Assembly: GCF_001866645.1 (NCBI RefSeq)
Contig: NZ_MLYP01000008.1
Location: 62,001 to 126,000 of the forward strand
DNA length: 64,000 nucleotides
Source of the DNA: Streptomyces colonosanans
Lineage (GTDB): Bacteria > Actinomycetota > Actinomycetes > Streptomycetales > Streptomycetaceae
Direction: 5' to 3'
The notes under the pieces are model-generated. The model was not told the DNA's origin and did no database searches. It worked only from the letters and a program-made list of their open reading frames with translations. Made by a program: the position numbers and the translations under genes. Position 1 is the first letter of the stretch, and each line of letters starts with the position of its first letter. Shown here in pieces: positions 54,664 to 64,000 of this stretch.

Positions 54664-55215
54664 GTGATCGCCAACCTGGTACAGCTGGCGTCCGAAGGTG
54701 AGCCGCAGAGCCCGCTCATCCCGGCCGGCCCCGAGCTGCTCGTCGGCGCCGTCGCCTTCGCCATCGTGTTCTTCTTCTTCTGGAAGAAGCTGCTTCCGAA
54801 CATCAACAAGGTTCTGGAGGAGCGGCGCGCGGCGATCGAAGGCGGCATCGAAGAGGCCGACGCCATGAAGGTCGAGGCCCAGAGCGTGCTTGAGCAGTAC
54901 AAGGCTCAGCTCGCCGAAGCCCGGCACGAGGCCGCGCGGCTGCGCCAGGAGGCGCAGGAGCAGGGCGCCGTGCTCATCGCCGAGATGCGCGCGGAGGGTC
55001 AGCGGCAGCGCGAGGAGATCGTGGCCACCGGTCATGCGCAGATCGAGGCCGACCGTAACGCCGCCGCGCAGAACCTGCGGCAGGACGTCGGCAAGCTCGC
55101 CACCGAGCTGGCCGGCAAGCTCGTCGGCGAGTCCCTCGAGGACCACGCCCGGCAGAGCCGCGTGATCGACCGCTTCCTCGACGAGCTCGAGCAGAAGGCC
55201 GAGGCCGCGCGATGA
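54664..55215 (+). CDS. atpF: ATP synthase Fo subunit b
   Basis: The product is 183 aa. One N-terminal membrane helix (LLVGAVAFAIVFFFFW) precedes a long coiled-coil stalk. It starts with GTG 39 bp after atpE and overlaps atpH by 4 bp (ATGA). Confidence 0.96.
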   Translation: MIANLVQLASEGEPQSPLIPAGPELLVGAVAFAIVFFFFWKKLLPNINKVLEERRAAIEGGIEEADAMKVEAQSVLEQYKAQLAEARHEAARLRQEAQEQGAVLIAEMRAEGQRQREEIVATGHAQIEADRNAAAQNLRQDVGKLATELAGKLVGESLEDHARQSRVIDRFLDELEQKAEAAR

Positions 55216-56027
55216 ACGGAGCGAGCCGCGAGGCCCTGGCAGCCACACGTGAGCGTCTCGACGCGCTGACGGACTCCACGTCCGTGGACGCGACGCAGCT
55301 CGCCGACGAGCTGGCCGCCGTCACCGCGCTGCTCGACCGCGAGGGATCGCTGCGTCGGGTCCTCACCGACCCGGCGCAGTCCGGCGAGGCCAAGGCCGAG
55401 CTGGTCCAGCGTCTGCTGGGCGGCCAGGTCAGCGGGCCGACCGCGGACCTGGTGGCCGGCATGGTGCGCTCGCGCTGGTCGCAGCCGCGCGACCTGGTGG
55501 ACGCGGTGGAGGAGCTGGCGAACATTGCCGACCTCACCGCCGCCGAGAAGGCGGGCGGGCTCGACAACGTCGAGGACGAACTGTTCCGGTTCGGCCGCAT
55601 CGTCTCCTCGAACACCGAGCTGCGCGCCGCGCTGACCGACCGTTCCGCGACCGCCTCGGCGAAGAGCGAGCTGCTGCGTCGGCTGCTCGGTGGCCGGGCC
55701 AACGTGACCACCGAACGTCTGGTGACGCGTCTTGTGACCGCGCCGCGGGGACGTAGCCTGGAAGCGGGAATCGAGTCCCTGTCCAAGCTCGCCGCCGCGC
55801 GCCGTGACCGCATGGTCGCCGTCGTCACCTCGGCGGTACCGCTGAGCGACACCCAGAAGCGGCGCCTCGGTGCCGCGCTGGCCAGGGTCTACGGCCGCCA
55901 GATGCACCTCAACCTCGACGTGGACCCCGAGGTCCTCGGCGGGATCCGGGTGCAGGTCGGTGACGAGGTCATCAACGGTTCCGTCGCGGACCGACTCGAG
56001 GACGCCGCCCGCCGCATGGCGAGCTAA
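55212..56027 (+). CDS. atpH: ATP synthase F1 subunit delta
   Basis: The product is 271 aa, longer than the ~180-aa E. coli subunit, as in other actinobacteria. The C-terminal OSCP signature ([40 protein letters not shown]) is intact. It is translationally coupled to atpF. Confidence 0.95.
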   Translation: MNGASREALAATRERLDALTDSTSVDATQLADELAAVTALLDREGSLRRVLTDPAQSGEAKAELVQRLLGGQVSGPTADLVAGMVRSRWSQPRDLVDAVEELANIADLTAAEKAGGLDNVEDELFRFGRIVSSNTELRAALTDRSATASAKSELLRRLLGGRANVTTERLVTRLVTAPRGRSLEAGIESLSKLAAARRDRMVAVVTSAVPLSDTQKRRLGAALARVYGRQMHLNLDVDPEVLGGIRVQVGDEVINGSVADRLEDAARRMAS

Positions 56028-56079
56028 GCGCAACTCCATACGCAGTACTACGGCCCGCGTTGGGCCGTGCAGAGGATTC

Positions 56080-56096
56080 CTGGGGGCCGCCCCCAG
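56080..56096. repeat. CTGGGGG-CCG-CCCCCAG intergenic hairpin
   Basis: A 7-bp perfect stem lies between atpH and atpA, followed by ACCCCCAAAG. This CTGGGGG...CCCCCAGACCCCC unit resembles dispersed GC-rich repeats common in Streptomyces intergenic DNA. Confidence 0.6.
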
Positions 56097-56142
56097 ACCC
56101 CCAAAGAAACTTCGGGCCCAACAAGGAGAGCAGGGAACCCAG

Positions 56143-57735
56143 ATGGCGGAGCTCACGATCCGGCCGGAGGAGATCCGGGACGCGCTGGAGAACTTTGTCC
56201 AGTCGTACAAGCCGGACGCGGCCTCGCGCGAGGAGGTCGGTACGGTCACCCTTGCCGGCGACGGCATCGCGAAGGTCGAGGGTCTTCCCTCGGCCATGGC
56301 CAACGAACTGCTGAAGTTCGAGGACGGCACCCTCGGCCTCGCCCTCAACCTCGAGGAGCGCGAGATCGGTGCCATCGTCCTCGGTGAGTTCAGCGGCATC
56401 GAGGAGGGTCAGCCGGTGCAGCGCACCGGTGAGGTGCTCTCCGTGGCCGTCGGCGAGGGCTACCTCGGCCGCGTCGTCGACCCGCTCGGCAACCCCATCG
56501 ACGGCCTCGGCGAGATCGACACCGAGGGCCGCCGCGCCCTCGAGCTGCAGGCCCCCACGGTCATGCAGCGCAAGTCGGTGCACGAGCCGATGGAGACGGG
56601 CTACAAGGCCGTCGACGCGATGACCCCGATCGGCCGTGGTCAGCGTCAGCTGATCATCGGTGACCGCCAGACCGGCAAGACCGCCCTGGCCGTCGACACG
56701 ATCATCAACCAGCGTGACAACTGGCGCACCGGCGACCCGAAGAAGCAGGTCCGCTGCATCTACGTCGCCATCGGCCAGAAGGGCTCCACCATCGCGTCGG
56801 TCCGCCGCGCGCTGGAGGAGAACGGCGCGCTGGAGTACACGACCATCGTCGCCGCCCCGGCGTCCGACCCGGCGGGCTTCAAGTACCTGGCGCCCTACAC
56901 CGGTTCGGCCATCGGTCAGCACTGGATGTACCAGGGCAAGCATGTCCTGATCATCTTCGACGACCTCTCGAAGCAGGCCGACGCCTACCGCGCCGTGTCC
57001 CTGCTGCTGCGCCGTCCGCCGGGCCGCGAGGCCTACCCGGGTGACGTCTTCTACCTGCACTCCCGTCTGCTGGAGCGCTGCGCCAAGCTCTCCGACGACA
57101 TGGGTGCCGGTTCGATGACCGGTCTGCCGATCGTCGAGACCAAGGCCAACGACGTCTCGGCGTTCATCCCGACCAACGTCATCTCCATCACCGACGGCCA
57201 GTGCTTCCTGGAGTCCGACCTGTTCAACGCCGGTCAGCGTCCGGCCCTGAACGTCGGTATCTCGGTCTCCCGTGTCGGTGGTTCGGCCCAGCACAAGGCG
57301 ATGCGCCAGGTTTCCGGCCGTCTGCGCGTCGACCTCGCCCAGTTCCGTGAGCTGGAGGCGTTCGCCGCCTTCGGTTCCGACCTGGACGCCGCGTCGAAGT
57401 CCCAGCTGGAGCGCGGTCAGCGCATGGTCGAGCTGCTCAAGCAGAACCAGTACCAGCCGATGGCCACCGAGGACCAGGTCGTCTCCGTCTGGGCCGGCAC
57501 CAACGGCCGTATGGACGACGTGCCGGTCATCGACATCCGCCGCTTCGAGACGGAGCTCCTCGATTACCTGCACCGCAAGGAGCAGGGCCTGATGACCTCC
57601 ATCAAGGAGGGCGCCAAGATGTCGAACGACACGATCCAGGCGATCGACGACGCGGTCACCGAGTTCAAGAAGCAGTTCGAGACCTCGGACGGCAAGCTGC
57701 TCGGCGAGGACACTCCGGCCGCTGCCGCCAAGTGA
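56143..57735 (+). CDS. atpA: ATP synthase F1 subunit alpha
   Basis: The product is 530 aa. P-loop GDRQTGKT lies at about 174-181 and the family signature [13 protein letters not shown] appears as [13 protein letters not shown]. The subunit is regulatory/non-catalytic for nucleotide binding. AAGGAG is 18 bases upstream of the ATG, with a weaker GGGAA nearer. Confidence 0.97.
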   Translation: MAELTIRPEEIRDALENFVQSYKPDAASREEVGTVTLAGDGIAKVEGLPSAMANELLKFEDGTLGLALNLEEREIGAIVLGEFSGIEEGQPVQRTGEVLSVAVGEGYLGRVVDPLGNPIDGLGEIDTEGRRALELQAPTVMQRKSVHEPMETGYKAVDAMTPIGRGQRQLIIGDRQTGKTALAVDTIINQRDNWRTGDPKKQVRCIYVAIGQKGSTIASVRRALEENGALEYTTIVAAPASDPAGFKYLAPYTGSAIGQHWMYQGKHVLIIFDDLSKQADAYRAVSLLLRRPPGREAYPGDVFYLHSRLLERCAKLSDDMGAGSMTGLPIVETKANDVSAFIPTNVISITDGQCFLESDLFNAGQRPALNVGISVSRVGGSAQHKAMRQVSGRLRVDLAQFRELEAFAAFGSDLDAASKSQLERGQRMVELLKQNQYQPMATEDQVVSVWAGTNGRMDDVPVIDIRRFETELLDYLHRKEQGLMTSIKEGAKMSNDTIQAIDDAVTEFKKQFETSDGKLLGEDTPAAAAK

Positions 57736-57756
57736 CGTAAGGAAGGGACCTGACTC

Positions 57757-60110
<2,354 letters not shown>

Positions 60111-60253
60111 CGTCGGGCTCTGAGCGGAGGGGGACGAGACCGCGTCGGCCACGGCCCGCGTCCCGTCCCCCTCTCCACGCCACCGCATGACCGCGGGGAT
60201 CGCGCCACCGCGCACGGCCCCCGCACCCCCCCCGCCGATGGGCGGGGCGGGCC

Positions 60254-60273
60254 CGGGGCACTTCGGTGCCCCG
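60254..60273 (+). terminator. UUCG-capped hairpin between atpD and atpC
   Basis: CGGGGCAC and GTGCCCCG form a perfect 8-bp stem with a TTCG tetraloop in the 228-bp gap. It is followed by CTACTAGACTTATG, which could hold a -10 element. It may lower atpC read-through or stabilise the upstream mRNA. Confidence 0.5.
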
Positions 60274-60338
60274 AGCCCTACTAGACTTATGACCCAACAC
60301 CCGGCATCACCGCCGGGTGGTGACCCGAGGAGCCACCC

Positions 60339-60713
60339 TTGGCTGCTGAGCTGCACGTCGAGCTGGTCGCCGCCGACCGCCAGGTCTGGTCCGGCGAGGC
60401 CACCCTGGTCGTCGCGCGCACCACGTCCGGCGACATCGGCGTCATGCCCGGTCACCAGCCGCTGCTCGGTGTGCTGGAGTCGGGCCCGGTGACCATCCGT
60501 ACGAGTGATGGTGGAACGGTCATCGCCGCAGTGCATGGCGGTTTCATCTCGTTCGCGGACGACAAGCTGTCGCTGCTGGCCGAGATCGCCGAACTGTCGG
60601 ACGAGATCGATGTCCAGCGCGCGGAGCGGGCTCTCGAGCGCGCGAAGGCGGAGGCCGACGCCCTCGCCGAGCGTCGCGCGGAGGTCCGACTGCGCGCGGT
60701 GAACGCGCACTGA
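60339..60713 (+). CDS. atpC: ATP synthase F1 subunit epsilon
   Basis: The product is 124 aa, starting with TTG after GAGGAGCC. A beta-sandwich (LHVELVAADRQVWSGEATLV; GDIGVMPGHQPLLGVL) is followed by a two-helix C-terminus that inhibits ATP hydrolysis. It is the last gene of the operon; a strong terminator follows. Confidence 0.95.
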   Translation: MAAELHVELVAADRQVWSGEATLVVARTTSGDIGVMPGHQPLLGVLESGPVTIRTSDGGTVIAAVHGGFISFADDKLSLLAEIAELSDEIDVQRAERALERAKAEADALAERRAEVRLRAVNAH

Positions 60714-60739
60714 ACCCAGCGCGCCGCGTCATGACGTGA

Positions 60740-60786
60740 CTCAGCCGCGGCCGGCCCGGAGCAATCCGGTGCCGGTCGCGGCTGAG
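60740..60786 (+). terminator. terminator of the atp operon
   Basis: CTCAGCCGCG-G-CCGGC pairs with GCCGG-T-CGCGGCTGAG around a 15-base loop. A T6 run follows at 60800-60805. Confidence 0.85.
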
Positions 60787-60836
60787 GTGAATCCGGGTGT
60801 TTTTTCCGTTCCGTTACCTAGGAGACGAGGAGGTCG

Positions 60837-61289
60837 GTGTCGATGGTCCTCGCCCTGAGTGTGATCGGAGCGGTCCTGGCACTCGTAGTGGTGGGGCTGT
60901 TCGTCTTCGGCCTCAGGCGGCGCCTCATCCAGCGCTCCGGCGGCACCTTCGACTGCAGCCTCAGATGGGACGTCCCGCAGGAGTCCGACACCAGTGGCAA
61001 GGGCTGGAGCTACGGCGTCGCCCGCTACAACGGTGATCGGGTCGAGTGGTTCCGCGTCTTCTCCTACGCCCTGCGCCCCCGTCGTGTGCTGGAACGCTCG
61101 GCGATCGAGGTGGCCGGCCGGCGCGACCCGGAGGGCGAGGAGGAGCTGGCGCTGCTCTCCGACGCGGTGATTCTCGCCTGCCACCACCGGGGTACCCGTC
61201 TGGAACTGGCGATGAGCGAGGATGCGCTGACCGGGTTCCTGGCGTGGCTCGAGGCCGCTCCACCCGGACAGAGGGTGAACGTGGCATAG
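60837..61289 (+). CDS. DUF2550 family membrane-anchored protein
   Basis: The product is about 150 aa. One N-terminal helix (LALSVIGAVLALVVVGLFVF) is followed by a soluble domain typical of DUF2550 (GTFDCSLRW; GWSYGVARYNGDRVEWFRVF; RRVLERS). The position right after atpC is conserved in actinobacteria. Start: GTG at 60837 or ATG at 60843. Function unknown. Confidence 0.88.
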   Translation: MSMVLALSVIGAVLALVVVGLFVFGLRRRLIQRSGGTFDCSLRWDVPQESDTSGKGWSYGVARYNGDRVEWFRVFSYALRPRRVLERSAIEVAGRRDPEGEEELALLSDAVILACHHRGTRLELAMSEDALTGFLAWLEAAPPGQRVNVA

Positions 61290-61317
61290 CCACATTCACC
61301 CGCCGGTGGGGGGTTGC

Positions 61318-61339
61318 CCCCGGGGACGAAGCCCCGGGG
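61318..61339. terminator. bidirectional hairpin between convergent genes
   Basis: CCCCGGGG repeated on both sides of ACGAAG forms an 8-bp stem. It lies between the DUF2550 gene and the chitinase gene, which converge here. Confidence 0.7.
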
Positions 61340-61361
61340 AGCATCACAGTGCGGTCCTTGG

Positions 61362-63188
<1,827 letters not shown>

Positions 63189-63235
63189 GGTGCGCCTCCT
63201 CGTTTGTGGGGGGGCATGACTGAGCGCTCTGCGCG

Positions 63236-63277
63236 AGAATAGAAAGGTCTGGACCATCGGTCAATGGGTCTGGACCA
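63236..63277 (-). promoter_or_regulatory. chitinase promoter with TGGTCCAGACC direct repeats
   Basis: On the minus strand, -35 TTGACC (63259-63264) and -10 TATTCT (63236-63241) are 17 bp apart. Two 12-bp direct repeats, TGGTCCAGACCC (63266-63277) and TGGTCCAGACCT (63245-63256), lie just upstream of and within the spacer, 21 bp apart. Such repeats mark Streptomyces chitinase promoters and resemble the DasR-responsive element. Confidence 0.85.
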
Positions 63278-63306
63278 GTGTTGCGCAGTGCTCCGCCGGA
63301 CCGCCG

Positions 63307-63948
63307 TCAGACCCCCAACTCCTGTGCCAGCACGGCGGCTTGGACCCGGCTCCGCAGCTCCAGCTTGCCCAGAAGACGGCTGACGTGCGTCTTCACCGTG
63401 GCCTCCGCCATGTCCAGCCGGACCGCGATCTCGGCATTGGAGAGCCCCTCACCGAGGCAGGACAGCACCTCGCGCTCGCGTCGGGTGAGTACCTCCAGGG
63501 CCGACGGGTCGGCCGACGGCTCCCGTACGGGCGTGGCGGCGAACTCCGCGATCAGCCGCCGGGTCACCGCCGGGGCGATCAGCCCCTCGCCCCGTGCCAC
63601 CGTCCGCACGGCGGCGATGAGGTCCTTCGCCTCCGTGTTCTTCAGCAGGAACCCCGACGCGCCCGCCCGCAATGCCCCGAACACATACGCGTCCAGGTCG
63701 AACGTCGTGAGCACCAGGACGTCGGCGAGCCCTTCCGCGACCACCTGCCGGGTCGCCGACACCCCGTCAAGACGCGGCATCTGCACATCCATCAGCACCA
63801 GATCGGGCCGCAACTCACGGGCGAGCGCCACCGCCTGCTCGCCGTCCGCCGCCTCCCCGACCACCTCGATGTCGGGCGCGCTGCGCAGGATCAGGACCAG
63901 CCCTGCCCGGACGGCGGACTGGTCCTCGGCGACGAGTACGCGGATCAC
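63307..63948 (-). CDS. NarL/LuxR-family response regulator
   Basis: The product is 213 aa. The receiver domain has the phospho-Asp in DLVLMDVQMPRLDG and LTTFDLD...LLKNT; the C-terminal LuxR HTH has LTRREREVLSCLGEGLSNAE and ATVKTHVSRLLGKL. The GTG start overlaps the stop of the upstream kinase (GTGA), so they are a coupled two-component pair. Its position next to a chitinase gene suggests but does not show that it controls it. Confidence 0.93.
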   Translation of the reverse strand: MIRVLVAEDQSAVRAGLVLILRSAPDIEVVGEAADGEQAVALARELRPDLVLMDVQMPRLDGVSATRQVVAEGLADVLVLTTFDLDAYVFGALRAGASGFLLKNTEAKDLIAAVRTVARGEGLIAPAVTRRLIAEFAATPVREPSADPSALEVLTRREREVLSCLGEGLSNAEIAVRLDMAEATVKTHVSRLLGKLELRSRVQAAVLAQELGV

Positions 63949-64000
63949 GTGGTTTCTCCTTGACGGACGTCGGTGACGGGAAGAACGGCGCGCACGGCCC
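63945..64000 (-). CDS. sensor histidine kinase, C-terminal end only
   Basis: The last 17 codons (AVRAVLPVTDVRQGETT) before the response regulator are visible; the AVLPV ending is typical of NarL-partner HATPase domains. The rest lies beyond the window. Confidence 0.6.
   Translation of the reverse strand, partial: AVRAVLPVTDVRQGETT

Overview
The window is high-GC actinobacterial DNA, almost certainly a Streptomyces chromosome. It carries WhiJ/DUF397/RsbW-like regulatory trios, a chitinase with DasR-type repeats, frequent GTG and TTG starts, and the core gene order lysA-hom-thrC-thrB-rho-rpmE-prfA-prmC-sua5-ptp-glyA-wecA-atpIBEFHAGDC. Species cannot be fixed from sequence alone.

It has two halves. 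From 1 to about 32.7 kb is an accessory, defence-rich and heavily scarred region. From 32.7 to 64 kb is conserved core. The boundary is an intact tRNA-Arg(CCG) at 32695-32766 on the minus strand. Sequences like its 3' end recur leftward in the same orientation near 30.9, 22.5 and 19.8 kb. This is the pattern left by repeated integrations into the tRNA 3' end. No integrase is visible. 3' halves of tRNA-Pro(CGG) (27.8 kb) and tRNA-Ser(TGA) (28.7 kb) are also present, each next to a terminator-like hairpin.

Accessory half, left to right: a type III Wadjet (JetB end, JetC, JetD; 3-6515); two COG4705-type membrane proteins with palindromic upstream sites and a truncated third copy (7.0-10.4 kb); a truncated bile-acid-symporter-like gene joined to an HNH nuclease with a phosphorothioate-DNA-binding-like domain (10.5-12.3 kb); a four-gene overlapping minus-strand operon (12485-17467); a WhiJ-like regulator, DUF397 protein and anti-sigma-like ATPase trio (18-19.7 kb); a GmrSD-like DUF262/HNH protein divergent from a type III restriction-modification pair (20.4-27.6 kb); then a scrapyard of small genes, IS fragments, a hairpin-rich MITE-like element and tRNA remnants (27.6-32.6 kb). 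Recognisable fragments of pyrF, glmS, a phage terminase and a GNAT acetyltransferase lie between these blocks.

The best candidate for an undescribed system is the operon at 12485-17467. It encodes a SAM methyltransferase, an 889-aa protein with a HEPN/DUF4145-like N-terminus (RNRSTH motif), a NACHT-type NTPase core and a C-terminal FGE-sulfatase-fold domain lacking the catalytic cysteines, a small cold-shock-like OB-fold protein, and a protein with two C-terminal membrane helices. All four are coupled by 4-bp ATGA/GTGA overlaps. I propose, as inference, a STAND-type conflict system with sensor, NTPase switch and toxic RNase and/or membrane effector.

Core half: a receiver-only response regulator, an ArgS-like DALR protein with an in-frame 18-bp tandem repeat, aspartate-family amino acid synthesis (lysA, hom, thrC, thrB), rho, a secreted trypsin-like protease with a C-terminal FG-GAP/VCBS-type repeat region, an LCP cell-wall ligase, translation genes (rpmE, prfA, prmC, sua5), a PTP-like protein lacking the usual nucleophilic Cys, a second SHMT, a WecA-like transferase, the complete F1Fo ATP synthase operon, a DUF2550 protein, a CBM2-Fn3-GH18 chitinase and the start of a two-component system.
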